Of a stretch of DNA of 64,000 bases, positions 8,066-16,676 are shown piece by piece (position 1 is the first letter of the stretch; each line of letters opens with the position of its first letter). The stretch is from assembly GCA_024697545.1 (NCBI GenBank), contig JAILFN010000048.1, positions 37,225-101,224 of the forward strand, in the 5' to 3' direction. The DNA is from Ruminococcus sp. (GTDB taxonomy: Bacteria; Bacillota; Clostridia; Oscillospirales; Ruminococcaceae). Position numbers and translations under genes: made by a program. The notes under the pieces were generated by a model, which did no database searches, was not told the DNA's origin, and saw nothing but the letters and a program-made list of their open reading frames with translations.

Positions 8066-9751
8066 ATGAAGAACATACCTATTGGAGAACACTTGATCGA
8101 AAAAGGTCTGCTAACGCAGGAACAGCTGGATCAGGTCCTTGCAGCTCAGAAGGAAGAAAAGAACAAAGGCAAAAAGCTCGGCGACCTTATCGTTGAGATG
8201 AAGATGGTGACTGAGAACCAGTTCGCAGAGGTGCTTGCCGAGCGTCTGAATATCTCCTTCGTTGACCTTGATGCGGCTGAACTCCAGTCTGATATCGTCA
8301 AGAAGATACCTGAGGACAAGGCAAGAAAGTATAACTGTATCGCAGTTAATAAGGTAGGCAGAAGACTTACCGTAGCGACAGATAACCCTTCGGACTTCTA
8401 CGCTATGGAAGATCTGAGAGCTATCACAGGCTGCTCCATCTCTTTCCAGATGGCAACAGGCCCTGCTGTAATGAGAGCTATCGGACGTTTCTATTCTCAG
8501 GGAGTTACCGAGACTATCGTTGAAGAGGCTACCAAGGAGAAGGAAGAGCAGGTATCACTGGACGATCTCGTTACTGAGGCTTCCAATGACCGTATCGACA
8601 ATGCGCCTATCGTTAAGCTCGCCAATGCTATAATCGAAAACTCCTTCCGTAAGGAAGCTACCGATATACATATTGAGCCGTTCGCGACCGAGACAAAGAT
8701 CCGTATCCGCGTAAACGGCGACCTTATCGAGCTTATGAGGATATCCTCCTCGCTGCACGTTGCCCTCGTTACCCGTTTCAAGATCCTTTCGGGCATGAAC
8801 ATCGCCGAAAAGCGTATCCCTCAGGACGGCCGTATGTCGCAGATCATCGACGGTACCGTAGTTGACCTTCGTGTATCTAACCTTCCTATGGTTTACGGCG
8901 AAAAGGTCGTTCTCCGTATCCTCGCTTCCGATGACTCTGTAAGAAAGATACAGGATCTCGGTATGACAGACTATAACTATGAAAGATTCGTATCCTGCCT
9001 CAAGGTGCCCCAGGGCGTTATCCTTGTAACAGGACCTACCGGTTCAGGTAAATCTACCACACTTTATGCGGCTCTCGGTGAGATCGCTAAGCCTAACCTC
9101 AACGTTATCACCGTTGAGGACCCTGTGGAAAAGAAGATCAGAGATATCAACCAGTGTCAGATAAACGAAAAGGCGGGCATGACCTTTGATGCGGCGCTCC
9201 GCTCGATCCTTCGTCAGGACCCTGACATCATAATGGTCGGTGAGATGCGTGACGCGGAAACTGCGTCTATCGCGATCAGAGCGGCTATTACGGGACACCT
9301 TGTGCTCTCGACACTTCATACCAACGACGCGGCTTCTACCGTTACAAGACTTGTTGATATGGGCGTTGTTGCTTACATGGTCGCTACTTCACTTATCGGT
9401 ATCGTTGCACAGAGACTTACAAAGAAGCTCTGCAACGACTGCAAGAAACTTACGATGTCCAAGGATTTCGATAACGAACTGCTGGGCGTTGACCACAGCA
9501 TCGAGGTATATGAGGCTGTCGGCTGCCACAAGTGCAACGACACAGGCTACCGCGGCAGAACCGCTATACATGAGATCCTGCTCTCGACCCCCGAGATGAT
9601 GGCGCTCATCACCCGTGAAGCTAAGGCTGATGAGATCTCGACTCTCGCAAAGGAACAGGGCTGCAAGCTGCTGAGAGACAACTGCGCCGAGCTCGTAATG
9701 AAAGGCGTTACTTCGGTAGAAGAGCTTGTCCGCGTAACTTACGCAGTATAA
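8066..9751 (+). CDS. pilB: type IV pilus assembly ATPase PilB (GspE family)
   Basis: A 561-aa extension ATPase. Residues about 1-150 form a T2SSE-N/MshEN domain with the IGEHLIEKGLLTQEQL motif, close to the family's c-di-GMP-binding consensus. The ATPase core has Walker A GPTGSGKST (about residues 326-334), an Asp-box region, Walker B around DPDIIMVGEMRD (about 383), and the His box HLVLSTLHTNDA. Two cysteine pairs (CNDC near 455, CHKC near 488) form the zinc site typical of PilB/GspE and absent from PilT. It probably powers assembly of the pilins encoded upstream. The pilC platform gene is not in the window and would be expected upstream of position 1. Confidence 0.93.
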   Translation: MKNIPIGEHLIEKGLLTQEQLDQVLAAQKEEKNKGKKLGDLIVEMKMVTENQFAEVLAERLNISFVDLDAAELQSDIVKKIPEDKARKYNCIAVNKVGRRLTVATDNPSDFYAMEDLRAITGCSISFQMATGPAVMRAIGRFYSQGVTETIVEEATKEKEEQVSLDDLVTEASNDRIDNAPIVKLANAIIENSFRKEATDIHIEPFATETKIRIRVNGDLIELMRISSSLHVALVTRFKILSGMNIAEKRIPQDGRMSQIIDGTVVDLRVSNLPMVYGEKVVLRILASDDSVRKIQDLGMTDYNYERFVSCLKVPQGVILVTGPTGSGKSTTLYAALGEIAKPNLNVITVEDPVEKKIRDINQCQINEKAGMTFDAALRSILRQDPDIIMVGEMRDAETASIAIRAAITGHLVLSTLHTNDAASTVTRLVDMGVVAYMVATSLIGIVAQRLTKKLCNDCKKLTMSKDFDNELLGVDHSIEVYEAVGCHKCNDTGYRGRTAIHEILLSTPEMMALITREAKADEISTLAKEQGCKLLRDNCAELVMKGVTSVEELVRVTYAV

Positions 9752-9852
9752 TTATCTGTAAACCTTATCCGCGGTCTGACGGCGGCGGTATAATATATCC
9801 TGCACTGCCGCGCAGAGCGGGGTAATACACACAAAATGGAGGTAATCAAAAA

Positions 9853-10932
9853 ATGGCTATTGATATTAACAAGGTACTTGACGAGTCCCGCGCACTGGGC
9901 TGCTCCGACTTGCACTTTACCGTAGGTATCCCCCCTATAGTAAGACAGGGCGGTAACCTGAGAAAGCTTTCTTCCTACCCTGATATGACCGAGATCGACA
10001 TCCGTCAGGTAGCAAGAAGCATGACCAATGAGAAGCAGTGGGCTTCCATCCAGGACAGAAAGGATACCGACTTTACATATGTATCCACCCGCGGATTCCG
10101 TCACCGTGTTAACGTATATTTCCAGAGAGGCAACACCGCTATCGCTATCCGTCTGCTGAGAAATGATATCCCTACCCTTACCGACCTCGACCTGCCTCCC
10201 GTACTGGCAGAGTTCGTTATGCGTCCCCGTGGTCTGGTGCTCGTTACAGGTCCTACCGGTTCGGGTAAGTCTACCACTCTGGCAGCTATGATCGACCACG
10301 TTAACCTGCATAAGTCGGCTCACATAATCACCGTTGAGGATCCTATCGAGTACGTTCACGCGCACAAGAGATGTATGGTAAACCAGCGTGAGATCGGACA
10401 GGACGTACCGAGCTTCTCCCTCTCACTCCGTGCTGCTCTTCGTGAAGACCCTGATATCATACTCGTCGGAGAAATGCGTGACTTCGAGACTATCGAAGCA
10501 GCTGTTACCGCGGCTGAAACAGGACACCTTGTTATGAGTACACTTCATACCACCTCCGCGGCTTCCACCATCGACCGTATCATCGACGTTTTCCCTGCTC
10601 ACCAGCAGCATCAGATCCGTACACAGCTCGCGTCCGTTCTGGTCGGCATCTGCACCCAGACCCTCTGCCGTACACTTGACGGCACAAGCCGTGTAGCTTG
10701 CTGCGAGATCCTGAACGCTACCGACTCTATCCGCGCTATGATCCGTGATGACAAGGTACATCTGATCGGTTCCGCAATGCAGACAGGTAAGGCATTTGGA
10801 ATGCAGACCCTCGACCAGGAGCTTGCAAAGCTCGTAAACGAGAGAAAGATCAACATGGACGTTGCACTCGAAAAGTGCGCGAACGCTGCCGATCTGAAGA
10901 GATTCATTGCTTCGGGCAAGGCAGGCGTATAA
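9853..10932 (+). CDS. pilT: type IV pilus retraction ATPase PilT
   Basis: A 359-aa hexameric ATPase that depolymerises pili, giving twitching motility or adhesion under tension. Walker A GPTGSGKST (about residues 135-143), Walker B DPDIILVGEMRD (about 200), His box HLVMSTLHTTSA, and a C-terminal SIRAMIRDDK that corresponds to the AIRNLIRE motif diagnostic of PilT. It lacks the PilB zinc cysteines and the long N-domain. ATGGAGGTAA at 9836-9845 supports the ATG. It lies 101 bp after pilB. A TATAAT at 9789-9794 in that gap could be a weak internal promoter, but its -35 is poor. Confidence 0.93.
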   Translation: MAIDINKVLDESRALGCSDLHFTVGIPPIVRQGGNLRKLSSYPDMTEIDIRQVARSMTNEKQWASIQDRKDTDFTYVSTRGFRHRVNVYFQRGNTAIAIRLLRNDIPTLTDLDLPPVLAEFVMRPRGLVLVTGPTGSGKSTTLAAMIDHVNLHKSAHIITVEDPIEYVHAHKRCMVNQREIGQDVPSFSLSLRAALREDPDIILVGEMRDFETIEAAVTAAETGHLVMSTLHTTSAASTIDRIIDVFPAHQQHQIRTQLASVLVGICTQTLCRTLDGTSRVACCEILNATDSIRAMIRDDKVHLIGSAMQTGKAFGMQTLDQELAKLVNERKINMDVALEKCANAADLKRFIASGKAGV

Positions 10933-10955
10933 GCTTATATATTCCGTGTAATAAT

Positions 10956-10984
10956 AAAGGGCAGTCTTCGGGCTGCCTTTTTTG
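10956..10984 (+). terminator. terminator after pilT
   Basis: An imperfect AAAGGGCAG / CTGCCTTT stem around a TCTTCGGG-type loop, followed by a T-run, ends the pilB-pilT unit. Confidence 0.75.
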
Positions 10985-11028
10985 CGTATTTTGCATACCG
11001 CGGCGGGCGGTTTGAGTTAAGAAAAAAC

Positions 11029-11057
11029 TTGACATCAGGGGGGAAATGGGGTATAAT
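11029..11057 (+). promoter_or_regulatory. consensus sigma-A promoter for the glycosyltransferase gene
   Basis: TTGACA at 11029-11034 and TATAAT at 11052-11057, separated by exactly 17 bp: a perfect housekeeping promoter. It lies 40 bp upstream of the ATG at 11097. Confidence 0.88.
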
Positions 11058-11096
11058 CTTAACAGTGAGAGATGAGAGGATAAGGAGTTGAGAGCA

Positions 11097-12023
11097 ATGC
11101 TGTCGGTGGTCATTCCCGCTTATAATGAGGCTGCGATGATACCTAAGACCGCTGCGGTCATAGACGGGCTGCTGGAGGAAAACGGCATCGAGCATGAGCT
11201 TTTGTTCATCGACGATGGTTCGACAGACAGGACATGGCAGATGATAACGGCTTCCGCAGCAAGCCTGCCTTCCGTTCGCGGCGTGAGGTTTTCCCGCAAC
11301 TTCGGCAAGGAGGGCGCTATCATGGCGGGGCTTACCGAAGCACGCGGCGACTGCGCTGTAGTTATCGACTGCGATCTTCAGCACCCGCCCGAAAAGATCA
11401 TCGAGATGTATTCGCTCTGGGAGCAGGGGTATGAGGTCATCGAGGGAAAGAAGGACGAGCGCGGACAGGAAAGCGCGGTACATCGCTTTGCGGCAAAGAC
11501 CTTCTATGAGCTTATCAGCCGCGCCGCAAAGATAGATATGCAGGACGCTTCCGACTTCAAGCTGCTCGACAGAAAGGCGATAGACGTTATTATCAATATG
11601 CGCGAGAGGAATATGTTCTTCCGTGCGCTTTCATCATGGGTCGGATTCAGGACGGCGACCGTCCGCTATGAGGTGCAGGACCGTGAGTTCGGCGAATCCA
11701 AGTGGTCGGGGCTCTCGCTGGTGAGATATGCACTAAGCAACATAAGCTCCTTTTCCACGGCACCGATGCAGCTGGTGACGATACTCGGCGTTCTGATGTT
11801 CATAGCGTCGGTCGTGCTCGGGGTGATCGCCCTTACACAAAAGGTGATCGGAAAAGCGCTCGAGGGCTTCACGACGGTCATACTGATACAGCTGTTCTCA
11901 GGCAGCGTGCTCATGATGAGCCTCGGTATAATCGGCTATTACATCGCGCGGATATACGAGGAGATAAAGGATCGCCCCAGGTATATAATCTCGGGACGCT
12001 GCGGTGAAGATGACAGAGAGTGA
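11097..12023 (+). CDS. GtrB/DPM1-like polyprenyl-phosphate glycosyltransferase
   Basis: A 308-aa GT2-family enzyme. It starts with VVIPAYNEAAMI, has the FIDDGSTDRTW acidic segment and the DCDLQHPPE motif that binds metal and nucleotide-sugar, and ends with two membrane segments (about residues 225-250 and 262-290). This is the architecture of GtrB/CsbB enzymes that move a sugar from a UDP-donor to undecaprenyl phosphate on the inner membrane face. A TTG at 11088 is in frame, but it directly abuts the AAGGAG site (11082-11087), so the ATG at 11097 is the better start. It sits alone behind a strong promoter. The sugar cannot be told from sequence. Confidence 0.85.
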   Translation: MLSVVIPAYNEAAMIPKTAAVIDGLLEENGIEHELLFIDDGSTDRTWQMITASAASLPSVRGVRFSRNFGKEGAIMAGLTEARGDCAVVIDCDLQHPPEKIIEMYSLWEQGYEVIEGKKDERGQESAVHRFAAKTFYELISRAAKIDMQDASDFKLLDRKAIDVIINMRERNMFFRALSSWVGFRTATVRYEVQDREFGESKWSGLSLVRYALSNISSFSTAPMQLVTILGVLMFIASVVLGVIALTQKVIGKALEGFTTVILIQLFSGSVLMMSLGIIGYYIARIYEEIKDRPRYIISGRCGEDDRE

Positions 12024-12029
12024 GAAATA

Positions 12030-12071
12030 TACGGCTCGCAGGCAGCGGATATGCTGCTGCGGGTCTTTTTG
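12030..12071 (+). terminator. terminator after glycosyltransferase
   Basis: A GCAGGCAGC / GCTGCTGC-type stem followed by GGGTCTTTTTG, directly after the stop codon. Confidence 0.65.
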
Positions 12072-12212
12072 TTTGGTGAATATGTTTTACCCGCGGCAAT
12101 TCGGATTGTTGAAAACTGTGTATAATGTACACCAAAAACGGAAGATAACTGAAATTTTTTGACGTAATGGCGAAAATTGAAAAAAGGGGTTTATTTTTTT
12201 ATCCAAATGTAG

Positions 12213-12218
12213 TATAAT
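12213..12218 (+). promoter_or_regulatory. probable -10 element upstream of murC
   Basis: TATAAT preceded by an AT-rich stretch, 50 bp before the murC ATG. A convincing -35 is missing at 17-bp spacing (TTTATT at 12190-12195), so this call is tentative. The rest of the 244-bp gap (12024-12267) holds the preceding terminator and AT-rich sequence. Confidence 0.4.
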
Positions 12219-12267
12219 TTAATTAGGAGTACCTATGTTCTGAAAATGGAAGGAGATACGCATTTTT

Positions 12268-13677
12268 ATGCTTACACTGGAACAGCTTAGAGAGAAAAAA
12301 CACCTGCATTTTATCGGTATCGGCGGGTCGGGTATGTACCCCATCGTGCAGATACTTCACTCGCAGGGATATCATATCACGGGTTCGGATAACAATGAGA
12401 CCGAAACGCTCGATGCCGTGCGCGATATGGGCATTGAGGTACATCTGGGACAGCGTGCCGAAAACATCGCGGGGGCTGATCTTATCATCTACACCGCCGC
12501 CGTTCTCGATGACAACCCCGAGCTTGTGGCGGCAAGGGCGAGCGAGGCGGATGTCGTTGAACGCGCCGATATGCTGGGGCTCATCACAGAGCTTTTCGAT
12601 AACGCCATCTGCGTGACAGGCACCCACGGAAAGACCACGACCACCGCCATGCTCACCGAGATATACGTTGACGCGGGACAGGATATAAGCTGCTTTATCG
12701 GCGGCAAGCTGCCTGCCATCGGCGGCTCGGGACGCTTCGGCAAGAGCGATATTTTCGTCTGTGAATCCTGCGAATTTAAGGATCACTTCTTGAAATTCAG
12801 CCCGAACACCGCCGTGATACTCAACGTTGATGCCGACCACCTTGATTACTTCGGCTCACTTGAGAATATAATCAAAAGCTTCCGCACCTTTGCGGACAAG
12901 ACTACCGGAAAGCTTATAGTGAACGGCGGAGATGCCAACACCATGAAGGCTATCGAGGGTCTTGACAAGGAGATCGTCACCTTCGGCGAGAGCGGCGACA
13001 ACGATTATTTTGCAGAGATAAGAAGCATATCGGGCATGACTACCGAGTTCGATATATTCGAGGCGGGCAGGAATGCGGGCAGCTTTAAGATACACGTTCC
13101 CGGAAAGCATAACGTGCTGAACGCCCTGGCGGCTGCTGCCGCTGCGAGAAGCACGGGCGTTGACTGGGCGGATATCCGCCGCGGTCTTGATAACTTCCAC
13201 GGCGCGGTAAGACGCTTCCAGAAGATAGGCGAGGTCAGGGGAGTGACTGTGGTCGATGACTACGCACACCACCCCGCCGAGATCGCTTCTACACTAAAGG
13301 CTGCGAAATCGCTGGACTTTAACCGCGTGTGGGCGGTGTTCCAGCCTTTCACATACTCGCGCACAGAGCTGCTTATGGACGACTTCGCCGAAGCGCTGCA
13401 GATAGCAGACAAGGTCGTGCTGACAGATATAATGGGCAGCCGCGAGAAGAACGACCACGGGATATACACCGAGCAGCTCGGTGCCAGGATACCCGGCGCT
13501 GTCTGGTTCGACACCCCGCATGAGGTCGTGGACGAGCAGACCGCCGAGCAGAAGGAATTCAACTTCGGTCAGGTGACCGATCACATCGCCGAACACGCCG
13601 AAGCGGGCGATATGGTGATAACGATGGGCTGCGGCGATGTGTACAAGGCGGCTAAGATGCTGGTGAAGAAATTATAA
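12268..13677 (+). CDS. murC: UDP-N-acetylmuramate--L-alanine ligase
   Basis: A 469-aa cytoplasmic ligase that adds the first amino acid (L-Ala) to UDP-MurNAc using ATP, in peptidoglycan precursor synthesis. The N-terminal Rossmann part has FIGIGGSGMYP (about residues 13-23), the central domain the ATP-binding GTHGKTTTTAML (about 117-128), and further on the Mur-family LNVDADHLDYF and the VVDDYAHHPAEI motif (about 330), both typical of MurC. GGAAGGAGAT near 12248 is the ribosome binding site. It stands apart from a division/cell-wall cluster: the next gene is a LexA-like regulator. Confidence 0.95.
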   Translation: MLTLEQLREKKHLHFIGIGGSGMYPIVQILHSQGYHITGSDNNETETLDAVRDMGIEVHLGQRAENIAGADLIIYTAAVLDDNPELVAARASEADVVERADMLGLITELFDNAICVTGTHGKTTTTAMLTEIYVDAGQDISCFIGGKLPAIGGSGRFGKSDIFVCESCEFKDHFLKFSPNTAVILNVDADHLDYFGSLENIIKSFRTFADKTTGKLIVNGGDANTMKAIEGLDKEIVTFGESGDNDYFAEIRSISGMTTEFDIFEAGRNAGSFKIHVPGKHNVLNALAAAAAARSTGVDWADIRRGLDNFHGAVRRFQKIGEVRGVTVVDDYAHHPAEIASTLKAAKSLDFNRVWAVFQPFTYSRTELLMDDFAEALQIADKVVLTDIMGSREKNDHGIYTEQLGARIPGAVWFDTPHEVVDEQTAEQKEFNFGQVTDHIAEHAEAGDMVITMGCGDVYKAAKMLVKKL

Positions 13678-13751
13678 TGAGATCTTCGTGCAGCTGCCGC
13701 AAAAAGTAAAAAAGAAGCAGAGACTGTTTTTGACCAAGGGAGGGTTGAATA

Positions 13752-14288
13752 ATGAAAGCCAAGATAACCGAGACCGAAAAGAAAGTTTATGAACATATCA
13801 AGAGCAGCTTGCAGCAGGGCTACGCACCGACGGTACGCGAGATCTGCGCAGGATGCGGATTCAAATCGACCTCAACGGCACACCGCGCCATAAAATCACT
13901 GGCGGAAAAAGGCTACCTTGAAAAGCACAACAAGCTCAACCGCGCGATAAGGCTTGCGGGACGAAAGGTCGTAAAGGTGCCGCTGATCGAAAGGGAGGAG
14001 CAGCTAAATGCCGCTTCGATAGATCAGGCGGATACTTTCATTGATATCAATCCGCCCGAGGGCGTTACGGGCGAGCTGTTCGCCGTGACGGCTGATGAGG
14101 ATATCCCCTCGGCTTTCGTCAGAAAGGGCGACATCATCATTGCCGAGACAAACGGCGAAAAGCTGTCTGTTGAAAAGGGCGGCATAGCTGTTGTGGTGCA
14201 GGGCGGCGGAACGCTCTCGCTCAAACAGGCAGTAACAAACGGCGCTATGGCGATAGGCAAGGTCGTGGCGGTCATGAGATATGTGTGA
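13752..14288 (+). CDS. LexA-like repressor, apparently non-cleavable
   Basis: A 178-aa protein. Residues 1-65 form a LexA-type winged helix (TETEKKVYEHIKSS, PTVREICAGCGFKSTSTAHRAIKSL). The C-terminal half aligns with the LexA S24 domain up to the closing AIGKVVAVMRYV, but the catalytic parts are changed: the GDSM serine motif reads ADED, and the Ala-Gly cleavage bond region reads REEQLN. The likely catalytic lysine (LSLKQAV) is kept, and the domain is about 20-30 residues short. LexA normally represses SOS genes and self-cleaves with RecA filaments; this protein probably cannot. It could be a LexA paralogue with another signal or none. AAGGGAGGG near 13736-13744 supports the ATG. It lies 74 bp after murC. 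Confidence 0.75.
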   Translation: MKAKITETEKKVYEHIKSSLQQGYAPTVREICAGCGFKSTSTAHRAIKSLAEKGYLEKHNKLNRAIRLAGRKVVKVPLIEREEQLNAASIDQADTFIDINPPEGVTGELFAVTADEDIPSAFVRKGDIIIAETNGEKLSVEKGGIAVVVQGGGTLSLKQAVTNGAMAIGKVVAVMRYV

Positions 14289-14330
14289 AAACAGATATAT
14301 ACACAGATACAAGAGGAAGAGATAAGACAA

Positions 14331-15044
14331 ATGGGAAACAGAAGATGCTCGGCTTGCGGTGCGCCGCTTGCCGATGATGCAGTGATCTGCCTGAAATGCG
14401 GCAGGGTGGCGGGCAGGCAGCCGCCGAGACGCCCCCCGCAGCAAAGACCTTCGGGCAGACCCGTGCAGAGGAATACTAATACATATCCGCAGCAAAGCCG
14501 CCGCGGTGTGCAGCAGGCTCCCGCAGGCAGACAGCCTCAGAGGACGGCTCGGGGACAGCGTCCGCGTGCGGCACAGCCCGCGCCTCAGCCGCGGAAGGTC
14601 CAAAGACCCGTTTATGACGCGCCCCCGCCCGAGGTGCAGGCAAGAGAAGCGGGCGGAAGATTTAAGCGCAGCAGCGGTGTGAGCGGCAAGATAAGGCTCG
14701 CGGCAAGGGGATTTGCGGCGGCGCTGCTCATCGCGGTTATATATATCTGCGGCTCTTTGATACAGACCACCCGCGTGCGGCTCGCGACATATCACTTCAA
14801 GAGCAGCATGAAAATGACCTACTCAAGCTACGGCAAGGCTATGGACAATTACTTTGAGGAAGGCCGCTGGTCGGCAAACCTCTTTACGGCAAGCTGCACA
14901 TATACGGGCAGGAACAAGCACGGCGAGGAATACAAGATGGTATTCAGCGCAGGTGTGAAGATAAAGCTGAAAAGCATGACCGTTGACGGCGAACCCATTG
15001 ATAAGGATATGATCGAGACTAAAGTTATGGGAATGTTCATATAG
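14331..15044 (+). CDS. zinc-ribbon single-pass membrane protein, function unknown
   Basis: A 237-aa protein with an N-terminal zinc ribbon (CSACGAPL...CLKCG, residues 6-25), a long Pro/Gln/Arg-rich disordered linker (about 28-115), one membrane helix (about 127-147, FAAALLIAVIYICGSL) and an 85-residue extracellular domain of unknown type. This layout (zinc ribbon plus basic Pro-rich linker plus TM plus small domain) is common in Ruminococcaceae proteins of unknown role. The ATG follows GAGGAAGAG. It lies 42 bp after the LexA-like gene and 40 bp before cardiolipin synthase, so the three may be cotranscribed. No function is proposed. Confidence 0.65.
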   Translation: MGNRRCSACGAPLADDAVICLKCGRVAGRQPPRRPPQQRPSGRPVQRNTNTYPQQSRRGVQQAPAGRQPQRTARGQRPRAAQPAPQPRKVQRPVYDAPPPEVQAREAGGRFKRSSGVSGKIRLAARGFAAALLIAVIYICGSLIQTTRVRLATYHFKSSMKMTYSSYGKAMDNYFEEGRWSANLFTASCTYTGRNKHGEEYKMVFSAGVKIKLKSMTVDGEPIDKDMIETKVMGMFI

Positions 15045-15084
15045 GGTGTGCTGCCATAAAGGATAGAAGTTTTTTGGAAAGAGA

Positions 15085-16656
15085 ATGAAGAAAAAGAAAA
15101 AGCATATTATTAAAGGTCCGCTTTATGTCATAAGCTATGTGCTTGCACAGCGGTTTGTGGTGATACTGCTGCTGCTGGCGCAGATAATACTGATATTCTA
15201 TATGTTCGCCGCGCTTCAGCAGTATTCGGGCAAGATGGCGATCATCTTTCAGGGGCTGGCTTCGCTGACCGCAGTGTATATACTCAATAAGCAGAGCAAG
15301 GCGGAGTTCAAGATAGGCTGGCTGGTGCCGCTTGTGGCGTTTCCCGTGTTTACCGTGGCGATATACTTTTACCTCAACAACCAGTATGCCGCGCGGTATA
15401 CGCGAAAGCTTTACGCACAGAAGACCGCCGATACCTCGGGCTTTCTGCGGCAGAACAAAAACGTTCTGGCGGAACTCAAAGCCCGCGACGAGCAGACATA
15501 CCGCTATGCCTGCTATATGAAGGACTTCGCGGGTTATCCCGCCCAGCGCAACTCTATGGTCAGGTACTTCCCGAGCGGGGAAGAAAAGCTGCCGGTCATG
15601 ATAGAGGAGCTTAAAAAGGCAAAGCATTATATATTCATCGAGATGTTTATAATCGACCGCGGGACGATGTGGGACGAGATACATGAGGTGCTGAAGAAGA
15701 AAGCAGCCGAAGGCGTTGACGTAAGACTCATATACGACGGCATGGGCTCGCAGAACATACTGCCGTTCGGCTACCACAAAAAGCTCACCGAGCAGGGGAT
15801 AAAGACCCGCGTTTTCCAGCCCTTCCTGCCGCTTCTTTCGTCGGTGCAGAACAACCGCGACCACCGAAAGATAGTCGTGATCGACGGTCACACGGGCTTT
15901 ACGGGCGGTGATAACTTTGCCGATGAATATGTAAACCGCATCAACCGCTTCGGCTACTGGAAGGATACTTCGGTGATGATAAAGGGCGACGCGGTCTGGA
16001 ACCTCACGATGATGTTCCTGCAAATGTGGGAGGTCATCGGGCGCGAGGGCAGGAGCGAGTACCGCGATTACCTGCCGCACCATTACAGGACGGAAAAATA
16101 TATCTCCGACGGATTCGTTATCGCATACGGCGACTCCCCGCTTGACGATGAAGACGTAGGGGAACTCACCTATATAAATATATTAAATACGGCGGTGGAC
16201 TACTGCTATATCTCAACGCCGTATCTGATACTGAACGAAGAGCTGATATCGGCTCTGACATTCGCCGCGAAAAGGGGCGTTGATGTGCGGATAATTGTCC
16301 CGGGGATACCCGACAAGCCGTATGTCAAGATAATGGGAGAAAGCTTTTTCGGAGAGCTTATGCGAAAAGGCGTAAAAATATATGAATTCAACGGGTTCAA
16401 CCATGCGAAAATGTTCGTATCTGATGACCGCAGGGCTGTCATCGGCACGATAAACCTCGATTACCGCAGCCTGTATCTGCACTTTGAGAACGCCTGCTTT
16501 ATGTACGATATGCCCGCGGTGCTGGATATCAGGGCGGATTTTGAAAGGATGTTTGCCGAGCAGTGTCATGAGGTAACACCCGATGAACTCGTGAACCGCC
16601 CGAAAGGGAGAAGGGCTGCGGCGGCAATGCTCAAAATACTCGAACCGATGCTATAA
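15085..16656 (+). CDS. cls: cardiolipin synthase (phospholipase D family)
   Basis: A 523-aa membrane enzyme that joins two phosphatidylglycerol molecules to cardiolipin and glycerol. There are three N-terminal hydrophobic segments (about residues 16-110), a PLDc_N-like part, then two HKD motifs: HRKIVVIDG followed by FTGGDNFADEY (about residues 260-285) and HAKMFVSDD followed by IGTINLDYRS (about 440-460). Both are intact. Length is in the usual 480-520 range. The GGAAAG site lies 8 bases before the ATG. PgsA, which makes the phosphatidylglycerol precursor, is encoded at 30143-30691. Confidence 0.93.
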   Translation: MKKKKKHIIKGPLYVISYVLAQRFVVILLLLAQIILIFYMFAALQQYSGKMAIIFQGLASLTAVYILNKQSKAEFKIGWLVPLVAFPVFTVAIYFYLNNQYAARYTRKLYAQKTADTSGFLRQNKNVLAELKARDEQTYRYACYMKDFAGYPAQRNSMVRYFPSGEEKLPVMIEELKKAKHYIFIEMFIIDRGTMWDEIHEVLKKKAAEGVDVRLIYDGMGSQNILPFGYHKKLTEQGIKTRVFQPFLPLLSSVQNNRDHRKIVVIDGHTGFTGGDNFADEYVNRINRFGYWKDTSVMIKGDAVWNLTMMFLQMWEVIGREGRSEYRDYLPHHYRTEKYISDGFVIAYGDSPLDDEDVGELTYINILNTAVDYCYISTPYLILNEELISALTFAAKRGVDVRIIVPGIPDKPYVKIMGESFFGELMRKGVKIYEFNGFNHAKMFVSDDRRAVIGTINLDYRSLYLHFENACFMYDMPAVLDIRADFERMFAEQCHEVTPDELVNRPKGRRAAAAMLKILEPML

Positions 16657-16676
16657 CGCGAAGAAGGTGAAATGCA

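Noticed and set aside
15037..16083. Long open frame antisense to the cardiolipin synthase gene (348 codons)
   Set aside because: It lies opposite a gene with complete HKD motifs, has no ribosome binding site and its translation shows His/Arg/Tyr-rich shadow composition.
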